Positions 7,450 to 17,877 of a stretch of DNA of 48,638 nt are shown piece by piece. A program made the translations under genes and the position numbers. Position 1 is the stretch's first letter, and every line of letters starts with the position of its first letter. The notes under the pieces were generated by a model, which saw only the letters and a program-made list of their open reading frames with translations, was not told the DNA's origin and made no database searches. This stretch comes from an uncultured Desulfuromonadales bacterium (GTDB lineage: Bacteria > Desulfobacterota > Desulfuromonadia > Geobacterales > Pseudopelobacteraceae). The stretch lies in the NCBI GenBank assembly GCA_903868145.1, contig CAIPTY010000005.1, forward strand, positions 1 through 48,638, written 5' to 3'.

Positions 7450-10400
7450 ATGCCTAAGTTTTTCATAAAACGTCCGATCTTTGCCTGGGTGATCGCTATC
7501 ATGGTAATGCTTGTCGGCCTGTTATCGATAAAGAAGCTTCCGGTTTCCCAGTACCCCCCCATCGCACCGCCGCAGATAGCCATAAACGCCACCTATCCGG
7601 GCGCTTCGGCTCAAACCGTGCAAGATACGGTCACGCAGATTATCGAACAGAAGCTCAATGGCATCGATAACCTGATCTACATGGCCTCCACCAGCGACTC
7701 GGCCGGGGCGGTGAGCATTACGCTGACCTTCAAGGCCGGCACAGACCCCAACATTGCCCAGGTGCAGGTGCAGAACAAGCTGCAACTGGCCGTGCCGCTC
7801 CTCCCGCAGATTGTTCAGCGATCGGGAATCCAGGTAGTCAAGTCGACCAGGAACTTCCTGCTGATCGTCGGCCTCGTCTCGGAGGACGGCTCCATGGATC
7901 GCAATGACCTGACCGACTACATGGTCTCCAACCTACAGGATATTGTCAGCCGTCTGGAAGGGGTCGGCGAACTGGTGCTGTTCGGCACCCAGAATGCCAT
8001 GCGTATCTGGCTGAATCCTTCAAAGCTGAACGATTTTCACCTGACCACCAATGATGTCATTACGGCGCTGCAGGCCCAGAACGTACAGGTTTCTGCCGGT
8101 CAGTTCGGCGCCGTCCCTGCCAATAAAGGTCAACAGCTCAATGCCACCATCAACGCACGAACCCTCCTTCAGACCCCGGAGCAGTTCGATGCCATTATTC
8201 TGCGTACCAACCCTGACGGTTCCACGGTCAAAATGAAGGATGTGGCGGAAAGCAAGATCGGCACCGAAAATTACGAAGTGCAGTCGTACTATAACGGAAA
8301 ACCGTTAGGGGGGATGGCTATCCGCCTGGCGGCCGGAGCCAACGCTCTCGAGACCGGCAACCGGGTCAAGGCAAAGATGGCGGAACTGGAGAAGTATTTC
8401 CCGCCCGGCATGAAGGTGGTATATCCCTACGATACAACCCCCTTTGTCAAGATATCCATCGAAGAGGTGGTACACACCCTGATTGAGGCCGTCTTCCTGG
8501 TCTTCATCATCATGTTCCTCTTCCTTCAGAACATTCGCGCAACCCTGATCCCCACCATTGCCGTACCGGTGGTTCTCCTGGGCACCATGGGCGTTCTGGC
8601 AGCCTGCGGCTACTCCATAAATACCCTGACCATGTTTGCCCTGGTAATCGTTATCGGCCTGCTGGTGGATGACGCCATCGTTGTTGTCGAGAACGTGGAA
8701 CGCATCATGATTGAAGAAGGACTGCCACCCAGGGAAGCAACCATCAAATCCATGGGACAGATCACCAGCGCCCTCTGGGGCATTGCCACCGTATTGACGG
8801 CGGTATTCCTTCCCATGGCCTTCTTTCCCGGTTCCACCGGCGTAATCTACCGTCAGTTTTCTATCACCATCATCTCAGCCATGATCCTCTCGGTGATGGT
8901 GGCCATGATCTTGACGCCGGCTCTCTGTGCCACCCTTCTTAAACCGGTTGCAAAGGGGCACCATGCCGGAGAAAGCGGCTGGTTTGCAGGGTTTTTCCGT
9001 TATTTCAACCGGGCTTTTGAGTTTTGCCGGCACAAATACGAGGGGATCGTCGGACGCTCCTTCGGCAAGCCGGTGAGGTATCTGGTGGTCTACGTTGCCA
9101 TTGTTGCCGCCATGGCCTTCTTCTTTCTGCATCTCCCCACCTCCTTCCTGCCGGATGAGGACCAGGGTTTTATTATCTGTCAGATCCAGTTGCCGGCCGG
9201 CGCAACCCAGGAGCGAACGATTCAGGTCATACGGCAGCTGGAACGGCATTTCCTTGAGAAAGAATCCAAAAACGTAGAAGGGGTCATAACCGTTGCCGGA
9301 TTCAGCTTTGCCGGGCGGGGTCAGAACATGGGACTGGCTTTTGTCAGGCTCAAGCACTGGGACCTTCGCAAAACTCCCGATATGAAGGCATCGGCTATAG
9401 CCGGTCGAGCCATGGGAGCTTTTTCCAGGTTCAGGGACGGTCTGGCTTTCGCCTTCTCGCCGCCGGCGGTACTTGAACTGGGCGTTGCAAACGGTTTCGA
9501 CTTTCAGTTGCAGGATCGCGGCGGACTGGGTCATGAAAAGCTGATGGAGGCACGCAACCAGCTGCTCGGCATGGCCATGAAAAATCCCAAGCTGATTGCG
9601 GTGCGTCCTAACGGCCAGGATGATTCGCCCCAGTTCAAGCTGGACATCGATGATGTGCGGGCCGGTGCCCTGGGGGTCTCCCTTTCCCAAATTAACGATG
9701 TCCTTGCCACTGCCTGGGGGAGTTCCTATGTCAACGACTTTATCCAGAACGGTCGTGTAAAGAAGGTCTATCTCCAGTCCGACGCCCGCTACCGCATGCT
9801 GCCGGATGATATCAACAAATGGTATGTCAGCAATAAACAGGGTGAGATGGTTCCGTTTTCTGCATTTGCCACTGCCCGCTGGCAGTACGGCTCGCCCCGC
9901 CTGGAGCGTTACAACGGTATTCCGGCAGTGGAAATTCTGGGACAGGCCGCCCCAGGGATAAGTACCGGCGAGGCAATGGCGGAGATGGAAACGATGGCCA
10001 CCAAGCTGCCGCCGGGAATCGGCTATGAGTGGACCGGACTCTCCTACGAGGAAAAAAACGCCGGAGCCCAGGCGCCGATGCTCTATGCAATCTCATTGCT
10101 GGTGGTGTTTCTCTCTGTGGCGGCTCTGTATGAAAGCTGGACCATCCCCTTCGTTAACCTGTTGATGCTGCCGCTGGGACTGGTAGGGGCTGTGGTCGCT
10201 GTCAAGCTGCGGGTCTTTCCCAATGATGTCTATCTTCAAATCGGACTTTTGACTACAATTGGACTATCTACCAAGAACGCCATCCTGATCATCCAGTTCA
10301 TCAAGGAGCAGATGCATCAGGGGCATGAACTGGTGGAGGCGACCCTGTTGGCGGTCAGAATACGGCTTCGGCCGGTTATCATGACCTCGCTGGCGTTCTT

Positions 10401-10617
10401 CTTCGGAACCCTGCCACTGGCGCTTACCAAGGGAGCCGGAGCCGCTGCCCAGAACGCGATCGGTACGGCTGTTACCGGTGGTCTGCTCTCGGCCACCTTC
10501 ATCGATCTGCTCTTCATACCATTCTTCTTTGTGATGGTTTCACGCCTGTTCGGCCGGAAGAAATACGGATCGCACACCGAAGACCCCGCATTGGCCAATG
10601 CCACGGAGGTACACTGA
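7450..10617 (+). CDS. RND multidrug efflux pump, HAE1 family (AcrB/MexB type)
   Basis: A 1055-residue inner-membrane proton-driven drug exporter of normal family length. It opens with the classic [21 protein letters not shown] first helix; twelve membrane helices and two large periplasmic loops are expected. TM4 holds the paired acidic residues of the proton relay in [17 protein letters not shown], and TM10 the matching lysine in [13 protein letters not shown]. The HAE1 motif [34 protein letters not shown] is intact in the porter domain. It would form a trimer with the adaptor and outer-membrane genes on either side. Substrate range cannot be read from sequence; TetR control suggests induction by a hydrophobic compound. 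Confidence 0.97.
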   Translation: MPKFFIKRPIFAWVIAIMVMLVGLLSIKKLPVSQYPPIAPPQIAINATYPGASAQTVQDTVTQIIEQKLNGIDNLIYMASTSDSAGAVSITLTFKAGTDPNIAQVQVQNKLQLAVPLLPQIVQRSGIQVVKSTRNFLLIVGLVSEDGSMDRNDLTDYMVSNLQDIVSRLEGVGELVLFGTQNAMRIWLNPSKLNDFHLTTNDVITALQAQNVQVSAGQFGAVPANKGQQLNATINARTLLQTPEQFDAIILRTNPDGSTVKMKDVAESKIGTENYEVQSYYNGKPLGGMAIRLAAGANALETGNRVKAKMAELEKYFPPGMKVVYPYDTTPFVKISIEEVVHTLIEAVFLVFIIMFLFLQNIRATLIPTIAVPVVLLGTMGVLAACGYSINTLTMFALVIVIGLLVDDAIVVVENVERIMIEEGLPPREATIKSMGQITSALWGIATVLTAVFLPMAFFPGSTGVIYRQFSITIISAMILSVMVAMILTPALCATLLKPVAKGHHAGESGWFAGFFRYFNRAFEFCRHKYEGIVGRSFGKPVRYLVVYVAIVAAMAFFFLHLPTSFLPDEDQGFIICQIQLPAGATQERTIQVIRQLERHFLEKESKNVEGVITVAGFSFAGRGQNMGLAFVRLKHWDLRKTPDMKASAIAGRAMGAFSRFRDGLAFAFSPPAVLELGVANGFDFQLQDRGGLGHEKLMEARNQLLGMAMKNPKLIAVRPNGQDDSPQFKLDIDDVRAGALGVSLSQINDVLATAWGSSYVNDFIQNGRVKKVYLQSDARYRMLPDDINKWYVSNKQGEMVPFSAFATARWQYGSPRLERYNGIPAVEILGQAAPGISTGEAMAEMETMATKLPPGIGYEWTGLSYEEKNAGAQAPMLYAISLLVVFLSVAALYESWTIPFVNLLMLPLGLVGAVVAVKLRVFPNDVYLQIGLLTTIGLSTKNAILIIQFIKEQMHQGHELVEATLLAVRIRLRPVIMTSLAFFFGTLPLALTKGAGAAAQNAIGTAVTGGLLSATFIDLLFIPFFFVMVSRLFGRKKYGSHTEDPALANATEVH

Positions 10618-10618
10618 T

Positions 10619-12052
10619 ATGAAACAGATACGGCGGATGATTGCAAGCCTGTGTCTCCCACTGGCCACGATACTTTTTTTTACCGGATGCTCAACCATGG
10701 CTCCAAAATACGCCCGACCAGTGGCTCCGGTCCCATCCGCCTGGCCCACAGGGCCATCCTACCTGACCGAGACCGGCGGTCCCGCACTTAAAGCGGTAGC
10801 GGATATTCCGTGGCAGGAATTTTTTGTTGATGAGCGGCTACGCAAACTTATCGCACTGGCTCTGGAGAACAACCGCGATCTGCGGGTTGCCGCCCTCAAT
10901 ATTGAGAAATCACAGGCACAGTTCCAGATCAAGCGCGCCGATCTCTTCCCCAAGGTTGACGCTTCTGCCGCGGGAACCTTCCAACGGATACCGGAAACCC
11001 TTTCCGGCGCAGGGAGGGCAATGACCACAGAACAGTACAATGTGGGACTGGGCGTCGCCTCATATGAGCTGGATCTGTTCGGGCGTGTGCGAAGCCTCAA
11101 GGACCAGGCTCTGGAGCAGTATCTTGCCACAGGTCAGGCGCAGCGGAGTCTTCAGATCAGTCTGGTCTCTCAGGTTGCCGCCAGTTGGCTTGCACTGGCT
11201 GCCGACCGTGAGCATCTGCATCTGGCCGATAATACGCTGGCCAGCCAGCAGGAGTCATTCGGCTTGACCAAGAGCCGCTATGAAGCCGGAGCCTCTTCTC
11301 TGCTGGCTCTTCATCAGGCGCAGACCACTGTGGATTCAGCACGGGTGGACATTGCCCGCTACACCACTCTGGTGGCGCAGGACGAAAACGCGCTGGCCCT
11401 GGTTGTCGGTTCTGCCGTGTCACCGGACCTGCTGCCGCAATCCCTTTCCGAAACAGTGACATCGCTCAGGAACCTTTCTTCCGGCCTGCCGTCCGATGTG
11501 CTGCTTAACCGCCCCGATATCCTCCAGGCCGAAGGGACGCTTAAGGCAGCCAATGCCAACATTGGAGCCGCCCGGGCGGCTTTTTTTCCGCGGATCACCC
11601 TGGTCTCGTCGGTCGGGTTCGGCAGTGATGACCTGGCAGGGTTGTTCAAGCCCGGTTCCTTCGCCTGGAAGTTTGCTCCCCAGATAACTGTTCCCATCTT
11701 CGACGGCGGCAGTAATCTGGCCAATCAGAAAGTGGCGGAGGTGGATCGAACCATTGCCGTGGCCCAGTATGAAAAAGCTATCCAGACCGCATTCCGGGAA
11801 GTGGCTGATGCCCTGGCCCAGCGTGGAACCATCGACAATCAGGTTGATGCGCAGCAGTCACTTGCCAATGCGACCTCGGAAAGTTACCGGCTTTCCCGGG
11901 CGCGCTACGAAAGAGGAGTAGACAACTATCTGACGGTGCTGGATTCCCAGCGCTCACTCTATGGCGCCCAACAGAACCTTATCAGCACGCGCCTGACCAG
12001 GTTGCTAAACCACGTCACACTCTACAAGGTTTTTGGTGGAGGAAAAGAGTGA
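10619..12052 (+). CDS. Efflux outer membrane factor lipoprotein, OprM/NodT family
   Basis: A 477-residue outer-membrane channel. ATG 10619 is one base after the pump's stop, with GGAGG about 9 nt upstream inside the pump gene; an in-frame ATG at 10598 is too far inside it. The signal peptide ends in FTGC (Cys24). Two repeated outer membrane efflux (OEP) domains follow: the first with long helices around SYELDLFGRVRSLKDQALEQYLA, the second with RPDILQAEGTLKAANANIGAARAAFFPRITL and VPIFDGGSN. It completes the tripartite pump. Transcription probably ends within the next 140 bases, where no strong terminator is seen. Confidence 0.95.
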   Translation: MKQIRRMIASLCLPLATILFFTGCSTMAPKYARPVAPVPSAWPTGPSYLTETGGPALKAVADIPWQEFFVDERLRKLIALALENNRDLRVAALNIEKSQAQFQIKRADLFPKVDASAAGTFQRIPETLSGAGRAMTTEQYNVGLGVASYELDLFGRVRSLKDQALEQYLATGQAQRSLQISLVSQVAASWLALAADREHLHLADNTLASQQESFGLTKSRYEAGASSLLALHQAQTTVDSARVDIARYTTLVAQDENALALVVGSAVSPDLLPQSLSETVTSLRNLSSGLPSDVLLNRPDILQAEGTLKAANANIGAARAAFFPRITLVSSVGFGSDDLAGLFKPGSFAWKFAPQITVPIFDGGSNLANQKVAEVDRTIAVAQYEKAIQTAFREVADALAQRGTIDNQVDAQQSLANATSESYRLSRARYERGVDNYLTVLDSQRSLYGAQQNLISTRLTRLLNHVTLYKVFGGGKE

Positions 12053-12192
12053 GTATTCCAACTGCCGCAAACCCGCCGACGGGGTAGTGTCGCCACGGGT
12101 AACCTCAATCCCGGTTGCATGTTTGTAAATTTATTGCGCAGTGTATCCATAAAATGATTGTTCATTAGAAGATTATTCTGTATGTCTTCCGT

Positions 12193-12489
12193 ATGACCAG
12201 TGAAATTCAACATATTATCCAGGAATATGCTGATGATATTGCTCAACAGTTGGGAATAAAGCTTTCCTGGATCTCTGTTGTTGACGGGCAGCGTCTGGGG
12301 TGTCGTGGCGTGCATCTGTTAAAGCTTGCCTCTGACGGGCAGCTCGTCTGTACGCTGGTGTATCAATCTGAACTGGATGACCTGCAAAGTGATTTATTCT
12401 CCGACCGCCTGGAGATGAAGGTACGAATGGCTCTGTCACGGCTTAAAATTTTATTGGAGGCAGATGCCTTTGCAGGTTCGGGGATTTGA
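12193..12489 (+). CDS. Small unknown protein
   Basis: Not recognised. The 98-residue soluble product has no signal peptide or membrane segment; it mixes an N-terminal helix (MTSEIQHIIQEYADDIAQQLG), a central beta-rich part and a C-terminal helix (DRLEMKVRMALSRLKILLEADAF). No clear ribosome site precedes ATG 12193. Its TGA overlaps the TTG start of the protease gene, which suggests translational coupling and a shared transcript. Coding potential rests on this overlap and on codon use like the neighbours. Confidence 0.6.
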   Translation: MTSEIQHIIQEYADDIAQQLGIKLSWISVVDGQRLGCRGVHLLKLASDGQLVCTLVYQSELDDLQSDLFSDRLEMKVRMALSRLKILLEADAFAGSGI

Positions 12490-13208
12490 CCGTGCGGCTT
12501 TTTTCACTCCTTCGCTTTATGAGTGCCACTGCGTACCGTATCTGTATAATTGGCCTTTTGGGCTTTTCAACCCTTGCGTCAGCGGAAGAAAAGGTCAAAT
12601 ATGTTGATCGGAATGGATTGGTCTTCTGGCTTGACGGAAAAGCCGAGGTACCGCCGCCTGTTCCCATACATCACAAGTACGTGGATAAAAACGGTCTGAC
12701 CCACTGGGTTGACAGCATCGATAAGATCCCCGAAGAGTACAGGAACAAAGTTGCCGCGAAAGACGACGGTACCGCACAGCCCAAGCCGGTTTTGCACCAG
12801 ACCCCGGTAGAAATAATAAAATACTCAACAAAAATAACTATAGTCAATAATCAGATTATCGTCCCGGTAATTTTCAGAAACAGGGGACATACCGTAAAAG
12901 CACGAATGCTTCTTGACACGGGTGCATCCGTAACCACAATCTATGCCGATGTGGCTTCCAGACTCGATCTTCACAAAAACAAACTGTCCAGAGTCAGGAG
13001 CATCAGTGCAAATGGCGCTGCCACAGACAGTCTGTTAACCAAGATCGAGTATATGGAGCTGGATGAAAAAATTCTGGCAAATCCGGAAGTTATCGTAATG
13101 CCCTCCCAGAGTAATATTGGTGCGGATGGTCTCCTGGGAAATTCATTCCTGCGGTTCTTTAATTTCACCATAGACTACGAAAAACAGCTTCTGATCTGGA
13201 ACAAGTAA
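12486..13208 (+). CDS. Retropepsin-like aspartic protease, exported
   Basis: A 240-residue protein of the clan AA single-domain aspartyl protease family found in bacteria. A signal peptide covers about residues 12-33 (ICIIGLLGFSTLASA). Two near-repeats follow: KYVDRNGLVFWLDGKAEVP (about 38-56) and KYVDKNGLTHWVDSIDKIP (64-82). The protease domain is at about 120-240 with the catalytic LLDTGAS (Asp144) and the closing GADGLLGNSFLRFFNFTIDY; such enzymes work as dimers. The start may be TTG 12486 (overlapping the preceding stop), GTG 12492 or ATG 12519; only the last gives a standard-length signal. The substrate is unknown. A small hairpin (13214-13231) follows. Confidence 0.85.
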   Translation: MTVRLFSLLRFMSATAYRICIIGLLGFSTLASAEEKVKYVDRNGLVFWLDGKAEVPPPVPIHHKYVDKNGLTHWVDSIDKIPEEYRNKVAAKDDGTAQPKPVLHQTPVEIIKYSTKITIVNNQIIVPVIFRNRGHTVKARMLLDTGASVTTIYADVASRLDLHKNKLSRVRSISANGAATDSLLTKIEYMELDEKILANPEVIVMPSQSNIGADGLLGNSFLRFFNFTIDYEKQLLIWNK

Positions 13209-13213
13209 GGAAG

Positions 13214-13231
13214 GCCGGGATTCCGCCCGGC
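13214..13231. other. Short GC-rich hairpin after the protease gene
   Basis: GCCGGG (13214-13219) pairs with CCCGGC (13226-13231) around a 6-nt loop, immediately after the protease stop. There is no T run, so it may be an intergenic stabilising hairpin or a weak terminator. Confidence 0.35.
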
Positions 13232-13259
13232 TGAGAAAGTGCGGTAAATGGGGGAACTG

Positions 13260-14621
13260 ATGAATGTACGAAAACGTAGCGGGTCCCTGCTGATTACCCT
13301 GTCACTGATCGCTGCCCTGTGTCCAGGCGCGCAGGTCAGGGCGAATGCGGCGGACAAGCCCAGGGATGAAGCCTTTCGCACGGTGATAAGAAAAGAAACA
13401 TCCACACTGAACATACCAATTGAGGCAACGGCAGAAGAACTTGCCAGAATAGTGAACAAGACGGCCCCAATAGAGCTTTATCAGGGCTCGACGCGGACCA
13501 GAGGTCTTACGGCGCATGTGGTGCGAAACGCACCCATAACAATCAGCGCTGCGGATAACTACCTGTATATCACCCTGCCTGTCTCCCTGTCTTTAAGCTA
13601 TGGCATGTTCTCGGCAAAGGCCATTCCTCTGAAGCTGAAATTCAAGGCAACTGCCAGCGTCACTCCCGACTGGATGCTGCACACGGAGATCACGTATATG
13701 GGATTGAGCGATCTGCTTGTGGAGGAGGTCGGAGCCGGTCCTTTATCACTAAAGCCCCGTAGCATAATTGAAGGATTCACCCAGCCCCTGCAGAAGGTTT
13801 TGTCTGATCTGGTCGCGCAAAAGATCAATGAGCTGTTTCCATTGAAGGCACAGATTCTCAGGGTCTGGAACACTGCGCAGAAACCGGTTCTTCTGGACAG
13901 GAACTACAACGCCTGGCTGAAGCTGACCCCCCGCGAAGTTCTCCTGTCCCCGCTGTATGCCAGAAATAACAGGGTTAAATTAAGCATCGGGATCAACACG
14001 CTTGCCGAACTGCTGGTCGGACCGGAGCCGGTTGCGCAACCGCTGCTTCAACTCCCTGATCTCAGAGTTGTCAGCAGCTTTGACAAGACATTCCGCATTG
14101 CCCTGAGTGCCGATCTCTCCTACAGGGATCTTCGTGCTGCTCTGGCACCGCTCCTGCTCAATAAACAGTTCGATTCCGACGGTAAAACCGTTGTCGTCAA
14201 GGATTTCGATCTGTATGGAAATGGGGATAAGCTGGTCATTAAACTGGAGACTCAAGGGTCGCTGGACGGCGTATTCTATCTGACTGCACGGCCGTCTTTC
14301 AATCCTCAGACCAAAATGTTTTCGGTGGAGGATGTGGATTTTGACATGCAGACACGGAGTCTGTTGCTCAAGACAGCGGACTGGTTTTTACATGGAGCAA
14401 TCAGGAGTATGATCCAGGACAGGCTCAATCTGAACCTGGCCAATCAACTGGAGCAGTCACGTCAGATGGCGGAAAAGGCGCTTGTCCGCATACCATTGAT
14501 GGGGAATATGTTTATGAAAGGCGACATAAAAACGCTGACATTCAAAGATGTAATTGTCCAGCAGGAAAAAATATCCATCCAATTGTATTCCGAAGGGGAA
14601 TCTACGGTATTCTTTCAATAA
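13260..14621 (+). CDS. DUF4403 family exported protein
   Basis: A 453-residue protein. ATG 13260 is preceded by GGGGGA at 5 nt; an ATG at 13248 is in frame but poorly served. Residues about 8-30 are a signal peptide (SLLITLSLIAALCPGAQVRANA). The rest matches the DUF4403 layout: two large beta-rich lobes, with features such as STLNIPIEATAEELARIVN near the start, GPLSLKPRSIIEGFTQPLQKVLSDL in the middle, and PLMGNMFMKGDIKTLTFKDVIVQQEKI near the end. The family resembles lipid-binding tubular proteins in fold predictions but has no established activity. It probably lies in one transcript with the aspartic protease 51 bases upstream. Confidence 0.85.
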   Translation: MNVRKRSGSLLITLSLIAALCPGAQVRANAADKPRDEAFRTVIRKETSTLNIPIEATAEELARIVNKTAPIELYQGSTRTRGLTAHVVRNAPITISAADNYLYITLPVSLSLSYGMFSAKAIPLKLKFKATASVTPDWMLHTEITYMGLSDLLVEEVGAGPLSLKPRSIIEGFTQPLQKVLSDLVAQKINELFPLKAQILRVWNTAQKPVLLDRNYNAWLKLTPREVLLSPLYARNNRVKLSIGINTLAELLVGPEPVAQPLLQLPDLRVVSSFDKTFRIALSADLSYRDLRAALAPLLLNKQFDSDGKTVVVKDFDLYGNGDKLVIKLETQGSLDGVFYLTARPSFNPQTKMFSVEDVDFDMQTRSLLLKTADWFLHGAIRSMIQDRLNLNLANQLEQSRQMAEKALVRIPLMGNMFMKGDIKTLTFKDVIVQQEKISIQLYSEGESTVFFQ

Positions 14622-14725
14622 AGGCAGGCAGCAATTTCGGCACGTTGAGATAACGCTGATGGTGCGGGTGTAAAGCCCGGGGGCGTGATTCCTCATCTAT
14701 CGGCAGGATCGCGCCCCGGCGCTTT

Positions 14726-15088
14726 TTAGTTGCCCTGGTTGTACTTTCGGCGTTCGTATTCCATTTTATCATTCTCTTCCTGTATTCTGCGTTCATCCCG
14801 CAAGCGTTGCGCAGCCTCTTCACGCAATGCGTTGCGACGTTCCTCCTCGCGGTTTTTCCTCTCCTCGATGTCCTGTTCAAGCATCTTGTTCTTTAAATAC
14901 TGCTCCCGCACGAGACTACGCTCATAATCTGTGGAATACGAGCAGGACGGCAGGCAGTATCTGTATGAGTGCCCTCTGTCTGCACACCGTTCCATACAAA
15001 TATGATCGGTTGCAGCCAGAGCAGACGTTGCTGTCATAGCCACAAAAACTGCGGCGGCCATCAGGTAGTTCAAAATGTTTTTTCGCAT
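14726..15088 (-). CDS. Exported Cys-rich coiled-coil protein of unknown function
   Basis: A 120-residue exported protein. ATG 15088 has AAGGAG 9 nt upstream. Signal peptide: residues 1-25 (MRKNILNYLMAAAVFVAMTATSALA). Four Cys follow in a compact block (HICMERCADRGHSYRYCLPSCSY), which could form two disulfides, and then a strongly charged helix of about 65 residues (Glu/Arg-rich, likely coiled coil). No family is recognised. It is a single gene, convergent with DUF4403 and divergent from the epimerase gene. Confidence 0.7.
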   Translation of the reverse strand: MRKNILNYLMAAAVFVAMTATSALAATDHICMERCADRGHSYRYCLPSCSYSTDYERSLVREQYLKNKMLEQDIEERKNREEERRNALREEAAQRLRDERRIQEENDKMEYERRKYNQGN

Positions 15089-15217
15089 GGGTCAGATCTC
15101 CTTTAATGTGATGTGAGACATAAATTTGAAGTCCGCATGTAAACCCGTCTTCAGGACTGTTTCCACCTTACTCTATTTGCCACATATATCAGGTTTAAAA
15201 AGGTATTTACAGAAAAT

Positions 15218-15238
15218 TATTTTCCTGACCGGAAAATA
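15218..15238. promoter_or_regulatory. Perfect 8-bp inverted repeat between divergent genes
   Basis: TATTTTCC (15218-15225) and GGAAAATA (15231-15238) flank TGACC. It lies in the divergent region between the exported coiled-coil gene and the epimerase gene and could be an operator. A CGTTTTTG stretch follows on the plus strand, so a weak terminator is possible. Confidence 0.35.
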
Positions 15239-15364
15239 CGTTTTTGGGATATGCCAGGTACCACCCCAGACATAACCACCCCCCTTTTTAACAGGGTTTG
15301 ACTTTTCCGCAATAGAGCAGTTATTGTGACGCGGTTCGGCATCCAATCTCTTCTGGAGGTTATC

Positions 15365-16378
15365 GTGGGATCAAAAATATTGGTGACCGGTGCAGCCGGT
15401 TTCATAGGCTTCCATCTTTCAAAAAGGCTGTTGGAGGGTGGCAATGATGTTGTGGGGCTGGACAATCTGAACGACTACTACGATGTCCGTCTCAAGCACG
15501 ACCGTTTAAAACAGCTTGAGGGAAAAACAGGATTCAGATTCGTCAGGCTGGGGATGGAAGATCGGGAAGTCATTGAGCAGCTCTTCGTTCAGGAAAAGTT
15601 TGAATATGTGGTCAATCTGGCTGCCCAGGCCGGTGTGCGTTATTCCCTGAAAAATCCCCACGCATATATTAGCAGCAATATCGACGGCTTCATGAATATT
15701 CTGGAAGGCTGCCGGCACACTGGCGTCAAGCATCTGGTGTACGCGTCATCAAGCTCGGTCTACGGCGCCAATACGACTATGCCTTTCTCGGTTCACCACA
15801 GTGTTGACCACCCGGTTTCGCTCTACGCCGCCACCAAAAAAGCCAATGAACTGATGGCCCATACATATTCCAGCCTCTACGCCCTTCCCACAACCGGTCT
15901 GCGCTTCTTCACCGTCTACGGCCCCTGGGGCAGGCCGGATATGGCTCCCTTCCTTTTTACCCGGTCGATCCTAGAAGGAAAGGCGATTGATGTATTCAAC
16001 TACGGCACAATGCGGCGAGACTTTACCTTTGTCGACGATATTGTTGAAGGTGTCGTGCGTGTGATTCAAAAAGTCCCGGAGGGCAATCCGGCCTGGGATG
16101 CTGCCCTGCCGGATCCCGGCAGCAGTTACGCTCCCTACAGGATTTACAATATCGGCAACAACAATCCGGAAGAGCTTATGCGCTTCATTGAGGTGCTTGA
16201 AAGCTGTCTTGGGAAGAAAGCCGTGATGAACCTGTTGCCGATTCAGGCAGGTGACGTGCCTGCAACGTTTGCGGACATTGACGATCTGGTTCGGGATGTT
16301 GGATTCGCTCCGTCAACCTCTCTTGAAGATGGAATCAGGAGTTTTGTAACGTGGTACAGGGATTATTATGGCGTGTAG
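15365..16378 (+). CDS. NAD-dependent epimerase, probable UDP-glucuronate 4-epimerase
   Basis: A 337-residue cytoplasmic short-chain dehydrogenase/epimerase. GTG 15365 is chosen because CTGGAGGT lies 5 nt upstream and gives the normal N-terminus ([20 protein letters not shown]). The NAD-binding TGAAGFIG, the Ser/Thr site in [17 protein letters not shown] and the catalytic YAATK are intact. [41 protein letters not shown] and the unusually tight match to the LpsL/CapI type point to conversion of UDP-glucuronate to UDP-galacturonate for surface polysaccharide. The exact sugar remains an inference. It is convergent with thrC. Confidence 0.9.
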   Translation: MGSKILVTGAAGFIGFHLSKRLLEGGNDVVGLDNLNDYYDVRLKHDRLKQLEGKTGFRFVRLGMEDREVIEQLFVQEKFEYVVNLAAQAGVRYSLKNPHAYISSNIDGFMNILEGCRHTGVKHLVYASSSSVYGANTTMPFSVHHSVDHPVSLYAATKKANELMAHTYSSLYALPTTGLRFFTVYGPWGRPDMAPFLFTRSILEGKAIDVFNYGTMRRDFTFVDDIVEGVVRVIQKVPEGNPAWDAALPDPGSSYAPYRIYNIGNNNPEELMRFIEVLESCLGKKAVMNLLPIQAGDVPATFADIDDLVRDVGFAPSTSLEDGIRSFVTWYRDYYGV

Positions 16379-16385
16379 CCAGGGA

Positions 16386-16402
16386 TCAGCACTTTGTGCT
16401 GA
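16386..16402. terminator. Hairpin between convergent epimerase and thrC genes
   Basis: TCAGCAC and GTGCTGA form a perfect 7-bp stem around TTT in the 28-base gap between two convergent stops. No T run follows on either strand, so it would be a non-canonical bidirectional terminator. Confidence 0.4.
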
Positions 16403-16406
16403 CGAC

Positions 16407-17804
16407 TCAGGATGAAAGCTGTTTCGCGCGAGGTACGAAGAAGGCCTTGACCTGCTCAAGGTCAGCGTCCATGACCTCGCAGCGGCTCGCTAATCCCGAG
16501 AGAACCGCAACGGCATCGGGAACAGGAGCAGGTTTGCCGGTCGCCTTTTCCACCGCTTCACTGAATTTGGCCGGATGGGCGGTGGCCAGACAGACACGGG
16601 GTATGCCGGATGGGAGTAGATCCAGCGCTGCCCGAACCCCGACCGCAGTGTGCGGATCCAGCAGGTAACCGGTTTCACGGAAAAAGTCCCCGATTGTCGC
16701 CAGGGTGGCCGTCTGATCCACAGAGGCGGAACAAAAGTCCTGCCTGACCTGCAGCATCTCCGAAGGGGAAAAGCTGATGCGCCCTTCCTTCCGGAGCCCT
16801 TCAAACGCAGATCGAACGCGACCCGAATCCTCACCGTAGAGATGGAAAAGATAACGTTCAAAATTTGATGCGACCTGAATATCCATCGAGGGTGAAGCAG
16901 TCGGAACCACCCCGGTCAGCGAGTAATCCCCGTCGTTGACAAAACGGGTGAGAATGTTGTTCTCATTGGTGGCCAGCAGGAGTGAGGCGATGGGGAGCCC
17001 CATCCGCTTTGCAACATACCCGGCAAAAATGTCACCAAAATTTCCGGTGGGAACAGAGAAAGATACCGGCTGACCCGTTCTGTCGCTCACCCTCAGCCAG
17101 GCATGGAAGTAATAGACCACCTGGGCAAGCACACGTGCCCAGTTGATGGAATTTACCGCGCCGAGAGCATATTTACTTTTGAAATCAAGGTCATTAAAGA
17201 GTGCCTTGACCATATCCTGGCAGTCGTCAAAGGTTCCCCTGATGGCGATATTATGGACATTTGCATCGGTTACGGTCGTCATCTGCATGGCCTGTACGGC
17301 CGAGGTCTTTCCATGCGGGTGCAGGATGAATATGGTGATCCCCTGTTTGTCGCGCACGCCGTGAATAGCCGCGCTGCCGGTATCTCCCGACGTAGCGCCA
17401 ATTATATTCAGACGTTCCCCACGCTCTGCCAGAATATATTCAAACAGGTTGCCCAGAAACTGCAGGGCAACATCCTTGAAAGCCAGCGTTACCCCGTGAA
17501 ACAGCTCGAGAATATACACACCATTCTCCCTGACTACCGGCGTCACATCGGGGTGCGTGAAAGTTGCGTATGATCGCCGGATCATCTCCTTCAGCGCATC
17601 GCCAGGAATATCGTCCGCAAATGGAGCAATGATGTTGAATGCCAGTTCGGAATACGGGAGCGTTCGCCAGCTCTCAAGCTGGTCCCTGGTGACGTGTGGA
17701 TAGGATTCGGGCAGGAGCAGGCCGCCATCGGTCGCCAGCCCCATCATGACGGCATCCTTGAAGGGGATTGGAGAGATCCCGCCTCGTGTACTGATGTAAC
17801 GCAT
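16407..17804 (-). CDS. thrC: Threonine synthase
   Basis: A 465-residue PLP enzyme converting O-phosphohomoserine to threonine and phosphate, the last step of threonine synthesis. The N-terminus MRYISTRGG and the length mark the longer class of ThrC (enterobacterial/fungal type). The PLP lysine is Lys110 in GVTLAFKDVALQFLG; the phosphate-binding loop is GATSGDTGSAAIHGV; NSINWARVLAQVVYYF and SFSVPTGNFGDIFAGYVAKRMG are typical. Start ATG 17804 has AAGGA 10 nt upstream. It stands as a single gene; the DUF218 gene upstream is on the same strand, 73 bases away. Confidence 0.97.
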   Translation of the reverse strand: MRYISTRGGISPIPFKDAVMMGLATDGGLLLPESYPHVTRDQLESWRTLPYSELAFNIIAPFADDIPGDALKEMIRRSYATFTHPDVTPVVRENGVYILELFHGVTLAFKDVALQFLGNLFEYILAERGERLNIIGATSGDTGSAAIHGVRDKQGITIFILHPHGKTSAVQAMQMTTVTDANVHNIAIRGTFDDCQDMVKALFNDLDFKSKYALGAVNSINWARVLAQVVYYFHAWLRVSDRTGQPVSFSVPTGNFGDIFAGYVAKRMGLPIASLLLATNENNILTRFVNDGDYSLTGVVPTASPSMDIQVASNFERYLFHLYGEDSGRVRSAFEGLRKEGRISFSPSEMLQVRQDFCSASVDQTATLATIGDFFRETGYLLDPHTAVGVRAALDLLPSGIPRVCLATAHPAKFSEAVEKATGKPAPVPDAVAVLSGLASRCEVMDADLEQVKAFFVPRAKQLSS

Positions 17805-17877
17805 CGGATAATTCCTTTCTCAATCAATTACGTGGGGAAAATGTAGCAGTTATTGTGAACTTTTGAAAGCTTTTGAG

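Noticed and set aside
8875-9690. A 271-codon minus-strand frame
   Set aside because: It lies wholly inside the RND pump gene on the other strand, a shadow of its biased codon use.
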